From IMG/VR virus record IMGVR_UViG_3300020215_000034, positions 1 through 42,302 of that record: 42,302 nt of DNA. One strand, 5' to 3'. Position numbers and translations under genes: made by a program. Below the pieces are notes generated by a model that had not been told where the DNA came from, searched no databases, and saw only the letters and a program-made list of their open reading frames with translations. How positions within the stretch are numbered: the stretch's first letter is position 1; each line of letters starts with the position of its first letter. Source of the stretch: a virus. This document shows positions 28,971-36,851 of the stretch, one piece after another.

Positions 28971-29240
28971 ATGCTAGACCTAAAGCCGATTCAGGAGCGG
29001 TGTCGCAGGTCATATGTGGGCGAAGGTCGGTTCGACATGATTAAAGACGTTGACGCCCTCATCGCCGAAGTCGAGCGGCTGCGCGCGGAGAACGAGCGCA
29101 TGGCGGAGGCGCTGAGGGATGTTCAAAAGTGGATTGAAACTGACGCAGCCCATGTCGTGAGAGGAAGCGGCCTATGGGCGAAAATCTATAGGCTGCTCGA
29201 AAACCTGAAGCAGGCCGCCCTCTCGCAGAAAGGAACGTGA
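28971..29240 (+). CDS. Small coiled-coil protein (89 aa)
   Basis: An 89-residue protein with a clear coiled coil at residues ~25-55 (DVDALIAEVERLRAENERMAEALRDVQ), like those found in many phage accessory proteins. It follows the Mom-like gene. No function known. Confidence 0.65.
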   Translation: MLDLKPIQERCRRSYVGEGRFDMIKDVDALIAEVERLRAENERMAEALRDVQKWIETDAAHVVRGSGLWAKIYRLLENLKQAALSQKGT

Positions 29241-29244
29241 ACGC

Positions 29245-29544
29245 ATGAGCCATCCGCCAATTCCGCCCGACTCTGAGCATTTCGAGTTAGTAAACGGGCG
29301 GTGGACCTTCGGAGCTGGCGATTACGCCTCAAGCGAACCTGGCGCAGGTTTTTTTTGCTGCATGGATCTGGTGCCGGATTGGCAACGCCCGTTGATAGCA
29401 GCCATAGCCCATATCGGCTGGCTTAATGAAGCCACGCAGTGTTGGGAAAAGGACGGGATTCCTAAGAAGAACCTGAAGCGCTACATGGCGGCCAAGCAAA
29501 ACGCTGAGGAATGGCGAACTTGGGCTATGGAGGTGAAGGCGTGA
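29245..29544 (+). CDS. Paralogue A of an accessory family (HPPIP...WRxW)
   Basis: 99 residues, starting MSHPPIPP and ending AKQNAEEWRTWA. The 34175 product starts MSHPPIPPNS and ends AKENAEAWRVWG, and a third copy at 30553 keeps HPPVP near the start, CAWLDE in the middle, and AEDWRKWG at the end. In this copy the equivalent core is IAAIAHIGWLNEA. The family looks like local gene duplication; function unknown. Confidence 0.7.
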   Translation: MSHPPIPPDSEHFELVNGRWTFGAGDYASSEPGAGFFCCMDLVPDWQRPLIAAIAHIGWLNEATQCWEKDGIPKKNLKRYMAAKQNAEEWRTWAMEVKA

Positions 29545-29855
29545 ACCGCACAGCACTAACGGACGAAGAGCACGCCAAGCTCGCGGCGCGATTGATGCTT
29601 TACGACGTGATGGCGGAAGAACTGCATCGCCGCCTCTACCCGCCGCCAACGAATGCCGAGCGCCGCTTTCAAGTCGGCTGGCATCGGCTGAAGAAGTTCA
29701 TGCGGCTGACGTTCCAGTCTGGACGCTCGCCAGCACGGGCGCTGTATCGCTGGCTGTACTGTGGCGGGCACATGTATTTCGTGAGTGAGCTGACCGAAGC
29801 GCAGAAGGCGCGGATTGACTTTGAAATGGCAATGGACTGGGAGGCCAACGCATGA
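29541..29855 (+). CDS. Hypothetical accessory protein (104 aa)
   Basis: GTG 29541 overlaps the previous TGA, giving 104 residues. It is basic and helical with a C-terminal amphipathic segment (ELTEAQKARIDFEMAMDWE). No family recognised. The region that follows (to 30122) has no good plus-strand gene. Confidence 0.55.
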   Translation: MNRTALTDEEHAKLAARLMLYDVMAEELHRRLYPPPTNAERRFQVGWHRLKKFMRLTFQSGRSPARALYRWLYCGGHMYFVSELTEAQKARIDFEMAMDWEANA

Positions 29856-30027
29856 GCACAGAGATATCGTCGGGAATCAGCATCTCCCAAAGATTTGCTG
29901 CATACTGACGCTGCAAATCCATCTCGCGGAGCTTGGCTTCGACAAGGGCGCAAAAGTCGAGACCTGGCGGCTCTGAGAACCTGCCTCTCCAGCCAAGGAA
30001 CTCAGCCGCCCACTCCGCGTCCGTCAT
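29853..30027 (-). pseudogene. Antisense protein-like fragment, likely inverted remnant
   Basis: On the minus strand, from ATG 30027, the reading is protein-like for about 58 residues: MTDAEWAAEFLGWRGR, then DFCALVEAKLREMDLQRQYA and LWEML. After that the frame continues only as a shadow of the plus-strand gene (to 29698). Plus-strand frames over 29856-30122 look out of frame. This suggests a short gene or fragment that has been inverted into the plus-strand operon. Confidence 0.4.
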
Positions 30028-30122
30028 CGTCCAAGTCGGAAGCTGTTCTGCCTCATCACCGCCACCGCGCAACAGCGCCTCGCCGCCGCCAGGAAAACGG
30101 TGGAGCAGAAAGGGGATGGGAA

Positions 30123-30344
30123 GTGAAGAGTGAAGTCAACCTTGAAGAACACATTGAAATCTCGACGCGCTTTCGGCTTGGCGCATGTCCGGTCGTGTGC
30201 TTTCGCTTCGAGGGTGAATGCGCATCGCACACGATAACCATGGGACCAAACAGCGCGCAGAAGCTGGTGGATGCACTGCAGCACGCGGTGAACGCGGCGC
30301 GTTGCGGCATCGTGGTGGAACCGCAGAAGGAGGATGGGAAGTGA
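30123..30344 (+). CDS. Hypothetical accessory protein (73 aa)
   Basis: GTG 30123 with AAAGGGGATGG upstream gives 73 residues; the frame is open further up, but only through the inverted segment. Residues form a small alpha/beta protein with SHTITMGPNSAQKLVDALQHAVNAARCG, a strand then a helix. No family recognised. Confidence 0.6.
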   Translation: MKSEVNLEEHIEISTRFRLGACPVVCFRFEGECASHTITMGPNSAQKLVDALQHAVNAARCGIVVEPQKEDGK

Positions 30345-30556
30345 AGACGCCGGATAACTGGCTTCTGTGCTCACACTGCTTGCGGATTGTACGTGCAAAT
30401 AAGAACAACATCGCTCCGCGCCACGGCCACAGTATTCTAACGGCCTGTATTGGATTTGGGCGCAATGCTCACTTCAACGACTTTGACAGAAAAACTACTC
30501 CGTCTTGTCCGGGGAGTGGGCAACGATGCCTCGCGCAGAAAGGACCGCAGCCATGA
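30341..30556 (+). CDS. Small Cys-pair protein (71 aa)
   Basis: GTG 30341 overlaps the previous stop (GTGA). 71 residues with LCSHCLRIVRANKNN at the N terminus, a CxxC knuckle, and a second pair of isolated Cys residues. Possibly metal-binding. No family recognised. Confidence 0.6.
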   Translation: MKTPDNWLLCSHCLRIVRANKNNIAPRHGHSILTACIGFGRNAHFNDFDRKTTPSCPGSGQRCLAQKGPQP

Positions 30557-30876
30557 GCGAACTGGAACACCCGCCCGTGCCCGAAGGCGTCGAGGACATC
30601 ATCTGCAAAATTGGCAAGGAGTGGTGCCTGCGCGAAAGCAGTGGATGGAATCCGCTCAAGTTTGTACTGCGTGATGGCGTTCAGCCAGACTCACCGCTTG
30701 CCAATCGACAATTCCAAGAGGTGAAAGCCCGCTGCCGCTGCGCGTGGCTGGATGAATCTCAACGCCGAGAACGCGAGAATCCGCCCGAGGATTCGAACCC
30801 GAAGATGGCGCATCCGTCCGTCATTGAGGCTTGGCAGTACGCAGAGGATTGGCGCAAATGGGGAGAGCGCAAATGA
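30553..30876 (+). CDS. Paralogue B of the accessory family (HPPVP...WRKWG)
   Basis: ATG 30553 overlaps the previous stop and gives 107 residues. Near the start MSELEHPPVPEG, in the middle CRCAWLDESQRRERE and at the end AWQYAEDWRKWGERK, matching the other family members at 29245 and 34175. The first 17 bases of the coding region recur in the next gene (ATGAGCGAACTGGAAC). Confidence 0.7.
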   Translation: MSELEHPPVPEGVEDIICKIGKEWCLRESSGWNPLKFVLRDGVQPDSPLANRQFQEVKARCRCAWLDESQRRERENPPEDSNPKMAHPSVIEAWQYAEDWRKWGERK

Positions 30877-31103
30877 GCGAACTGGAACTGTGCGGCGTGA
30901 AGGGGCTGAAGCAGGCCGCTGACACGCCAGATCCGAAGCATCTTGGAATTGCAAGCAGGCGCATGTACTACGCCGCGCTTCAGTACACATGCTGGAACAT
31001 TCTGGCAACCGCGCCTGCGTACAACCCGCTGGTTCTGTGGGAGGCTCAGCATCAGCGCGACCTCTGGCTCTCCGTGTTCCGCAAGTGCAAGGAGGGAAAA
31101 TGA
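30873..31103 (+). CDS. Hypothetical accessory protein (76 aa)
   Basis: ATG 30873 overlaps the previous stop; 76 residues. Starts MSELEL, similar to the previous gene at DNA level only over the first 16 bases, after which they differ. Helical with aromatic residues (MYYAALQYTCWNILATAPAY). Function unknown. Confidence 0.6.
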   Translation: MSELELCGVKGLKQAADTPDPKHLGIASRRMYYAALQYTCWNILATAPAYNPLVLWEAQHQRDLWLSVFRKCKEGK

Positions 31104-31135
31104 GAACGGCCACTGAGCGAAAGGGAGAGGGGATT

Positions 31136-31525
31136 ATGACAATCACAACGAAGCACGACTTGGGCGACATGGTCTTCACTATCGACTACAGCAAGCCTAA
31201 GATCGAAACCGACTGCATCACCTGTAGCGGCACGGGCAGCGTGACACTCGGTAACGAAAGCTTCCTGTGTCCGAAATGCCGAGGGCGGCGGATTGAAGTT
31301 ATGTACGGCTTCGAAAAGTGGTCCATATCCGCGAGCGGTATTGTCGGCCAAATCGAAGCGAAACGCTGTGTCGAGGGGTGCGGCGAAAACAGCATCCGGT
31401 ACATGCTCGATACGACAGGGATTGGAACAGGTCGAGTTTGGGAAGAAAGCGACGTGTTTAAGTCTCGGCAGGAAGCTGAGGACGCCTGCACTCTACGGAA
31501 CGCATTGGCGGAGGTGGCGAAATGA
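31136..31525 (+). CDS. DnaJ-type Cys-repeat accessory protein
   Basis: ATG 31136 with AAGGGAGAGGGG upstream, or ATG 31100 overlapping the previous stop. From 31136 it has 129 residues. Residues ~28-55 hold CITCSGTGSVTLGNESFLCPKCRGRR, the CxxCxGxG repeat pattern of DnaJ zinc fingers. The rest (FEKWSISASGIVG and a DVFKSRQEAEDAC helix) is beta-rich then helical. It may bind unfolded proteins or nucleic acid. Stop overlaps the next ATG. Confidence 0.65.
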   Translation: MTITTKHDLGDMVFTIDYSKPKIETDCITCSGTGSVTLGNESFLCPKCRGRRIEVMYGFEKWSISASGIVGQIEAKRCVEGCGENSIRYMLDTTGIGTGRVWEESDVFKSRQEAEDACTLRNALAEVAK

Positions 31526-31707
31526 GAACACTACTCTTCAGCCGTGAGCATTGGATAGACATAGCCATATGTCTGTCGTGCAACACCTGTTCTTATCTTT
31601 TGGTAGGCCAAGCCGTTTGGCCTGCTCTCGCCCTTTGGACTTTAAGCGCCTGCTTTTTGGCGTCGGTCGCTATTCGAACTTGGGAGGTGATGCGTGGGTC
31701 AAAGTAA
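31522..31707 (+). CDS. Small membrane protein (61 aa)
   Basis: Two hydrophobic segments (residues ~11-30 and ~32-54; LALWTLSACFLASVA) in 61 residues. The start overlaps the previous stop. Inner-membrane location predicted. No family recognised. Confidence 0.6.
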   Translation: MRTLLFSREHWIDIAICLSCNTCSYLLVGQAVWPALALWTLSACFLASVAIRTWEVMRGSK

Positions 31708-32014
31708 AGATGGGTTCAGCTCGTGGAAGACTGGACGGCCATGGTTTGCAAACAAAGTCTACCCGCCAACATGGTTTGAATATCGGGTCTTGCACAAGGT
31801 TCTGATTGGCATCGACGGCGCGGACTACGGCACCTATGAACTCGCCGCCGTTCATTACGAGGGCGATAAGGACAATGCTCGCGTGATGTTCTACTCGCCA
31901 GCGGAGGGAGAGTACGAGGCAGAGTCTGTGGAAGAACTTCAGCGCCAGATGGAGCTGATTAGCGAGGCATTCAAGAAGCCGCCGCTGATCCTCAGAAACG
32001 GGGTGATTGTATGA
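31694..32014 (+). CDS. Hypothetical accessory protein (106 aa)
   Basis: GTG 31694 lies in the end of the preceding gene (14-base overlap). The 106-residue product is beta then helical: TYELAAVHYEG, NARVMFYSPAEG, then a coiled ESVEELQRQMELISEAF helix. No family recognised. Confidence 0.6.
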   Translation: MGQSKDGFSSWKTGRPWFANKVYPPTWFEYRVLHKVLIGIDGADYGTYELAAVHYEGDKDNARVMFYSPAEGEYEAESVEELQRQMELISEAFKKPPLILRNGVIV

Positions 32015-32514
32015 GTAGCGAACCAAGAGCCGAATATACGGCTTGGGCGATTCCCGTACAGGTTTCAGCCACGGGGGCGAACGAGGATGCAGACAAGCTT
32101 ATGTCACAGGCCCATCAGCGCATCGCCGACTTGGAACGCGAGCTGGGGGAGGCGAAGAGCGAAACGCCGTGCGCCTCATGCCGAGGCGAAGACGGACACG
32201 AAAGCGGCGGACCTCAAGGCTGGGTTCCGGGGCCATGTACATGCTCGCCAGCAGCATCGGCTAAATACTGGCAGGCTGAAGCAGAGAAGGGCTACGACGC
32301 TATAGAAGCCGCCGAACAGCGCGCACGCGACGCGGAACGGAATGCGGAACGGTTGAGGGTGGCGCTGACGGAGCACGTGATCGAAGGGTATGCGGAATGG
32401 CTGGCAGACAAGGGGCATACGCATCAGCAAATCATCGACAACGTTGCAGAACGAAGGCGAGAGCTGAATGAGATTGCACAGGCTGCTCTGGCGGGCGAGG
32501 GTGGGAAGGTATGA
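32011..32514 (+). CDS. Coiled-coil protein with Cys motif (167 aa)
   Basis: The 167-residue product has a coiled-coil (DADKLMSQAHQRIADLERELGEAK), a Cys cluster CASCRG...GPCTC (residues ~54-78), and a longer Ala/Glu/Arg-rich coiled coil in the C-terminal half. ATGA overlap with the previous stop. Similar modular small proteins are common in accessory regions. Function unknown. Confidence 0.6.
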   Translation: MSSEPRAEYTAWAIPVQVSATGANEDADKLMSQAHQRIADLERELGEAKSETPCASCRGEDGHESGGPQGWVPGPCTCSPAASAKYWQAEAEKGYDAIEAAEQRARDAERNAERLRVALTEHVIEGYAEWLADKGHTHQQIIDNVAERRRELNEIAQAALAGEGGKV

Positions 32515-32705
32515 ACGAACCGAAATGGATTCCAGATAGCAGGCTGCACTTCAAGTTGGTGTTCGAAGGTGGGTCGGAACTGTTTATGGAGAATGAGCAG
32601 GGGGCAAGAGCAACCGCACTTGAGTGGATTAAGAAGAATCCAGGCAAAGTCGTGAAGATGTACGAACTCAGATGGATGGAGCATAGTAGCTTTTGCAGAC
32701 CGTAG
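32511..32705 (+). CDS. Hypothetical accessory protein (64 aa)
   Basis: 64 residues, beta then helical (FKLVFEGGSELFMENEQGARATALEWIKK). ATGA overlap with the previous stop. Possibly a small beta-hairpin plus helix domain. Not recognised. Confidence 0.55.
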   Translation: MNEPKWIPDSRLHFKLVFEGGSELFMENEQGARATALEWIKKNPGKVVKMYELRWMEHSSFCRP

Positions 32706-32710
32706 CACGA

Positions 32711-32744
32711 TTGACAGAAAACGTCACACGTACAGAAAATGTAC
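32711..32744 (+). promoter_or_regulatory. Candidate promoter with overlapping TACA dyad upstream of winged-helix gene
   Basis: TTGACA (32711-32716), 18 bases, then GAAAAT (32735-32740), a weak -10. It overlaps the dyad GTACA-GAAAA-TGTAC (32730-32744), which resembles the GTACAGAACTGTAC elements downstream. The gap to 32864 (about 160 bases) also contains GGCG-AAAC-CGCC hairpin-like sequence at about 32792. This is the largest promoter-like gap before the packaging genes. Confidence 0.45.
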
Positions 32745-32864
32745 AGCGTAAAAATTTTCTTGGGTCCTTCCCGGCGATAGACACATCGGAGGCGAAACCG
32801 CCGCAGTGTCAGGATACTTAAGGTCCGAAATAGATGTAAAAAGCATTTACTGGGAGTCAAAAGC

Positions 32865-33122
32865 ATGAATAACGGCTTGATGCCATTGGGTTTAAAGAAT
32901 AAGCCCCGCGTGTCATCGGAGTATCACCGGACGTTCATTCGCAACTTTCTAGTTAAGAGTCCTGGAATCGAGTTCTGCGAGTTGCGGGCGATGACGAAGA
33001 TGACAGACGGGAACCTTTATCATCACCTACGGGTAATGCTTAACGAGGGTGAAATCGAGTTCGTTAAGACCGGAGCGGGACGAGGCAGCAAGACAACGAT
33101 TTGGCTAAAGAAGAACGGTTAA
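32865..33122 (+). CDS. Winged-helix transcription regulator
   Basis: An 85-residue protein. Residues ~25-80 match a small winged helix of the ArsR/PF13601 type: FIRNFLVKSPGIEFCELRAMTKMTDGNLYHHLRVMLNEGEIEFVK, then the GRGSKTTIWL wing. It lies at the start of the packaging and head block after a promoter-like gap that carries a TACAG dyad. A role in late transcription control is likely, but no target is proven. Confidence 0.75.
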   Translation: MNNGLMPLGLKNKPRVSSEYHRTFIRNFLVKSPGIEFCELRAMTKMTDGNLYHHLRVMLNEGEIEFVKTGAGRGSKTTIWLKKNG

Positions 33123-33126
33123 GCCA

Positions 33127-33480
33127 ATGACTAAAAAGCGCGGGCGCCCCGCAAAGGCGGCAGACGGGCAAACCAAGTACACGTGGGACACACGCCACGC
33201 GCGCGCCAAAGCATTGAAAGCCGAAACCGATTTAAAGGTCCGTCAGGGCGAGCTAATCGAGAAGCGCCAGTTCCAGGATTGGGCGGCTAAAGCCTGCTTT
33301 GACCTCAAAGAGCACATTCAGGATTTGAAAGCGCGTCTTCCCGACATGCTGGCGCACAAAGAGGTCCGCGCGATTGACGCCATTCTCACGCGCGAGCTGG
33401 ACCGAGGGCTTCGCAATTTCGCGGAGCACGTGAAGGCGGGCATCTACGACCAACCGTTTGAGCAGGGAGCGGGAATATGA
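33127..33480 (+). CDS. Terminase small subunit candidate
   Basis: A 117-residue basic protein, starting KKRGRPAKA and continuing as long helices (RHARAKALKAETDLKVRQGELIEKRQFQD, then KEHIQDLKARLPDM). The KAETDLKVRQGELI segment is similar in style to lambda Nu1's helical oligomerisation part. It is four genes upstream of the large terminase subunit and after a regulator, the place where small subunits usually sit. It would recognise the packaging site and start DNA cleavage. Nu1-like homology is faint. Confidence 0.55.
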   Translation: MTKKRGRPAKAADGQTKYTWDTRHARAKALKAETDLKVRQGELIEKRQFQDWAAKACFDLKEHIQDLKARLPDMLAHKEVRAIDAILTRELDRGLRNFAEHVKAGIYDQPFEQGAGI

Positions 33481-33752
33481 CCTTCGCAGAAGCGCACAAG
33501 GTTCTGAAAGCGGCGTGGCCTGATTGGCGAATACACATCGGCTGTGACATGTACGACCCCGAGCCTGGCGAGAAAGCAGGCATCAACATTCGGTATAGCG
33601 TTTACCTCAATCGCAAGCTGGATGGGCACGACCTCTTTAAAAGCGGCAGTGGGTACACGCTGGCAGAAGCCGTCGAAGAGGTAATGCGGCACATATCGCA
33701 GCCGCCAGAAGAGGCGTTGAAAGAGGTTCCGCCGCAACAGGTGGCTGTATGA
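33477..33752 (+). CDS. Hypothetical protein, paralogue of the 33889 gene
   Basis: ATGA overlap with the previous gene; 91 residues. It starts MTFAEAHKVLKAAWPDW and has a central strand and GYTLAEAVEEVM. The gene at 33889 has the same layout (MTLQEAIAHIEETLG, then FNTLDEAVMFL). A short alpha-beta-alpha domain is likely. Function unknown. Confidence 0.6.
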   Translation: MTFAEAHKVLKAAWPDWRIHIGCDMYDPEPGEKAGINIRYSVYLNRKLDGHDLFKSGSGYTLAEAVEEVMRHISQPPEEALKEVPPQQVAV

Positions 33753-33892
33753 GCGATTGGCACCACTGGATTCCGTTCGTGGCAATGCTGGTTTACCTCG
33801 GCTGCGGCTTTCTGGCCGGCTACGTGGTTGGCGTTGAGAGCACGCGAGCGCGCCTTTACGCGATTCTCGGCATATCGGAGGATGACGAATGA
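33749..33892 (+). CDS. Single-pass membrane micro-protein (47 aa)
   Basis: ATG 33749 overlaps the previous stop; 47 residues with one transmembrane segment (residues ~8-28, PFVAMLVYLGCGFLAGYVVG) and a short charged tail. Its TGA overlaps the next ATG. Too short for default ORF lists, but the frame and overlaps support it. Confidence 0.6.
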   Translation: MSDWHHWIPFVAMLVYLGCGFLAGYVVGVESTRARLYAILGISEDDE

Positions 33893-34203
33893 CCCTTCAG
33901 GAAGCCATTGCCCACATCGAAGAAACGCTCGGACCGAACGAGAGCTGGAACCTTTCCCTCGATGTTTCACGCTGCGATGGGGAGCCAGAAAGACCAGGGC
34001 TTACCGCGCGCTGGCGAGTAAGCCATGACTGCATTCCGTACCTCTCTCAGCCGAAGTTCGGCTTTAATACACTCGATGAAGCCGTGATGTTCCTCACAGA
34101 CCGATTCAAGCGCGAGAAGGCGAATTTGAAGCAGACGCTGGCGGCGATGGAGAATCCGCCGAAAGAGGTGATGTGTGAGCCATCCACCAATACCACCGAA
34201 TAG
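33889..34203 (+). CDS. Hypothetical protein, paralogue of the 33477 gene
   Basis: 104 residues, same architecture as the 33477 product: an N-terminal helix with EAI, a central beta segment ending SHDCIPYLS, a GFNTLDEAVMFL helix, and here an extra C-terminal helix. Neither copy has a recognised function. ATGA overlap with the preceding micro-protein; the next gene starts within its end. Confidence 0.6.
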   Translation: MTLQEAIAHIEETLGPNESWNLSLDVSRCDGEPERPGLTARWRVSHDCIPYLSQPKFGFNTLDEAVMFLTDRFKREKANLKQTLAAMENPPKEVMCEPSTNTTE

Positions 34204-34534
34204 CCCATGCTGGTTCGAAGTCACTGGCGACCCGCACGACCGGAATGGGCTTTGGTTCTCGCCGTTCGCGTACCACCGCGACCCGAAGAACTGGAGTCAC
34301 GACCAAACGTTTCCGTGGGACTTCAAGCAAAGCGAACTCTTCAACGAGGAAGAGCGTTGCATCATCGCCGCAGTCGCCCGCTGTGCGTGGTTGGACGAAG
34401 CCGAACGGCTGTCGCGGGCTTATAGCAAAGAGCATGAGCAGATTGTCTTTTCGCGTGTGGGCGACCCCAAGCCCGATTTTGTAGTGGCAAAAGAGAACGC
34501 CGAAGCATGGCGAGTTTGGGGCAAAACAGCTTGA
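34175..34534 (+). CDS. Paralogue C of the accessory family (HPPIPP...WRVWG)
   Basis: GTG 34175 gives 119 residues starting MSHPPIPPNS, with CAWLDEAERLSRAYSKE in the middle and AKENAEAWRVWG at the end. It shares the family features of 29245 and 30553. Its 3' end overlaps the terminase start by 28 bases. Located next to the packaging genes, unlike the other two. Confidence 0.7.
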   Translation: MSHPPIPPNSPCWFEVTGDPHDRNGLWFSPFAYHRDPKNWSHDQTFPWDFKQSELFNEEERCIIAAVARCAWLDEAERLSRAYSKEHEQIVFSRVGDPKPDFVVAKENAEAWRVWGKTA

Positions 34535-36351
34535 GTACCGCCACCCTCGAACTCGACCCGCGCGTCTTTGCGCGCCCTGCGTTGATGCCGCCCGTGTCCG
34601 AATGGGCGGAAGAGACGATGCGCTTTGACCCCGCGGTGGACGTGTCGCCGCGCTATGTCATCGCGAAGGCGCCCTACGCGCGTGCGGTGTTCGAGTGGTG
34701 GGCAGACAAGAACATCGAGGAAATCTTCCTGCTGATGCCAACGCAGGCTGGCAAAACCGCGATGATTAACACGCTCATCGGCTACTGCATCGCTAATGAC
34801 CCCGGCCCGTGCATGTTCGTGCAGGCGGACGAAACGAACGTGAAGGCGTTCGTGCAGAAGCGGCTCAAGCCGGCGCTGCGGAAGACCTTCCCCAAGCTCG
34901 TCAGCGAAAACCCGCGCGACGACAAATGGACCGAGGACAAAGGCGCGGTGATTGGCGGACTGGACCTGTGGATAGCGTGGGCGACATCCGAAAGCCGTCT
35001 GCGCTCGTGGCCGCGCCGGTACATCTTCGGGGACGAAACAAGCCTGTGGAAGCATCCGCGCTCGCTCGCATGGGAGCGCACCAAGCAATTCCAGCGCAAT
35101 CGTAAGGGACTGTGGGCAACGACACCCACGGTTGAAGACGAAGAGAGCTGGCAGGCAGCCACGGGCTTGTATCAACTTCACCGCTGGTGGGTGCCCTGTC
35201 CGCATTGCGGCGCCTTCCAGATCCTTGACTTCGAGCGCATCCAGTTCAAAGACTGCAAGGGCGCGAACGGCTGGGACCTTGACCGCGTGGAGGCGGAAGC
35301 CTGGTATCAATGCCTGCACTGCGACGGGCGTATCGAGAATCACCACCGGCAGGAAATGCTTGAAGCCGGCGAGGCGCGCACCGAGCACCCCGAGCGCAGC
35401 CGCAAGCGCGTAAGCCTGCGAATCACAGCCCATGACGTGCCGAACATGACGTGGGGCGGCATCGCGCGGAAGTTCCTCGAATCGAAAGACGCGCCGGACG
35501 ACCTGCGAACATTCGTCAATGGCTGGCTCGTGAAGCCGTGGAAGCCCGACATCAAGGTTGTCGCCGCGGAAGAGATTCTAAAGCGCAGCGTGGGTACGCC
35601 AGAAGGCACAGCGCCCGCGGATACCGCGTTCCTTATCGGCACCATTGACGTTCAGCAGCACCACGTTTGGGCAGCCGTGTACGCCTTCCAGAAAGACCGC
35701 CGGGTAACGCTGGTGCGCGCGCGCCGCGTAGACGGCGAAGGCAGCACGCCACGGGCGCTCGAACGGGCGTGGGATGAAGTGATGGCGGTGGAGTATCCCG
35801 TCGCCGGCGAAAGCGAGCCGCGGCGCGTGTCGGTGGTTGGCGTGGACTCCGGCTATGCTACCGATGACGTTTACCTGTTCTGCATGAAGCACGCCGGCTG
35901 CATTCCGCTCAAAGGTCGCGACAGTGACAGCCTGACGAACTCATGGACCAGCTCGCACATCGACCGTTACGCCAATGGAAAGCCGATACCGGGAGGACTG
36001 CGGCTTTACATCGTCTCTACCGCAAGGTGGCGCGAGCACGTGCTGCTATCCCACACGCGACCGCTTGACGAACCGGGCGCCTGGTTAGTTCACGAGAATT
36101 GCAGCCCTGAGTATGCGCAACACCTTACGAGTTGGACGAAACGTGTAGTGAAGCTGAAAGACGGGCGCACGCGCGAAGAGTGGTTTCAGGCAAAGCCAGA
36201 CGACCACTTACTCGACGACGCAATCTACGCCGCGTGCATCTTCGAAATCATGGGCGGTCGGAAACTGGAATTAAGTGGCGAGCAGGACCGGCATAAGCCA
36301 AGGCGCCCCGCCAGCGTGACGGGCATTGGCTCTATTCGCCGGAATTATTAG
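34507..36351 (+). CDS. Terminase large subunit (lambda gpA-like)
   Basis: A 614-residue packaging motor. Residues ~77-84 hold Walker A (MPTQAGKT), ~170-177 Walker B (RRYIFGDE), and a zinc site CPHC/CLHC at ~231 and ~269. The nuclease domain carries acidic residues D381 (GTIDVQQ), D447 (VVGVDSGY) and D570/571 (DDHLLDDA). This is the gpA form used to cut and pump concatemeric DNA. It overlaps the end of the preceding gene by 28 bases. A gpA-type terminase often makes cohesive ends, so a cos site is possible, but none was found. Confidence 0.95.
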   Translation: MASLGQNSLSTATLELDPRVFARPALMPPVSEWAEETMRFDPAVDVSPRYVIAKAPYARAVFEWWADKNIEEIFLLMPTQAGKTAMINTLIGYCIANDPGPCMFVQADETNVKAFVQKRLKPALRKTFPKLVSENPRDDKWTEDKGAVIGGLDLWIAWATSESRLRSWPRRYIFGDETSLWKHPRSLAWERTKQFQRNRKGLWATTPTVEDEESWQAATGLYQLHRWWVPCPHCGAFQILDFERIQFKDCKGANGWDLDRVEAEAWYQCLHCDGRIENHHRQEMLEAGEARTEHPERSRKRVSLRITAHDVPNMTWGGIARKFLESKDAPDDLRTFVNGWLVKPWKPDIKVVAAEEILKRSVGTPEGTAPADTAFLIGTIDVQQHHVWAAVYAFQKDRRVTLVRARRVDGEGSTPRALERAWDEVMAVEYPVAGESEPRRVSVVGVDSGYATDDVYLFCMKHAGCIPLKGRDSDSLTNSWTSSHIDRYANGKPIPGGLRLYIVSTARWREHVLLSHTRPLDEPGAWLVHENCSPEYAQHLTSWTKRVVKLKDGRTREEWFQAKPDDHLLDDAIYAACIFEIMGGRKLELSGEQDRHKPRRPASVTGIGSIRRNY

Positions 36352-36363
36352 GGGGCGGGGCTG

Positions 36364-36801
36364 ATGAACTTACGGCTAGAGCTTAACATGGACGCGGAGG
36401 CAGAAAAGCATGGCGATATTGTACGCGTGCTCTATGCGAAAGAGGTTGGGTGGCATGGCGAACTCGCCAACGAATGGGATATGTACGTTCTCGCAGCGAT
36501 GGCAGACGGCCCCCTTAGCTACAAGGAATTGCAGTCATTGAATGAGAGTGTCAGTCCTAGCCTAATCGATTGGACACTCCAATACCTCGACATTCTGGCG
36601 GAAATTGATTGTCGTGGCGCTATTAATTGGCCGAAGGTAAAGCTGTCCTACTTTGAGACTTCAGAGCGCGGCATCAGGCGCTTGCAGGCTAACGGGATTC
36701 ACTTCTCGGAAATGACCGAAACGAAGGCGCAAATAAGACTGCGAAGGGCGATTGTGGAAAATCGGGCGTTTGGCCAGTGGTTATACAATTGGGGGCATTA
36801 A
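36364..36801 (+). CDS. Hypothetical winged-helix-like protein inserted between terminase and connector
   Basis: A 145-residue protein, AT-richer than the terminase, with an ADGPLSYKELQSLNESVSPSLI segment and a beta ISER-like wing region (YFETSERGIRRLQANGI). Weakly resembles a winged helix. It breaks the usual terminase-connector order. It may be a recently acquired accessory gene. Confidence 0.6.
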   Translation: MNLRLELNMDAEAEKHGDIVRVLYAKEVGWHGELANEWDMYVLAAMADGPLSYKELQSLNESVSPSLIDWTLQYLDILAEIDCRGAINWPKVKLSYFETSERGIRRLQANGIHFSEMTETKAQIRLRRAIVENRAFGQWLYNWGH

Positions 36802-36851
36802 ACAAGTAGCGCGGGCAAAAAACAAAACGGGGGTGGGGAAAGGCATGGATT

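Noticed and set aside
34420-35433. A 337-codon minus-strand frame opposite the terminase
   Set aside because: Shadow frame of a GC-rich gene; the terminase on the plus strand has all catalytic motifs.
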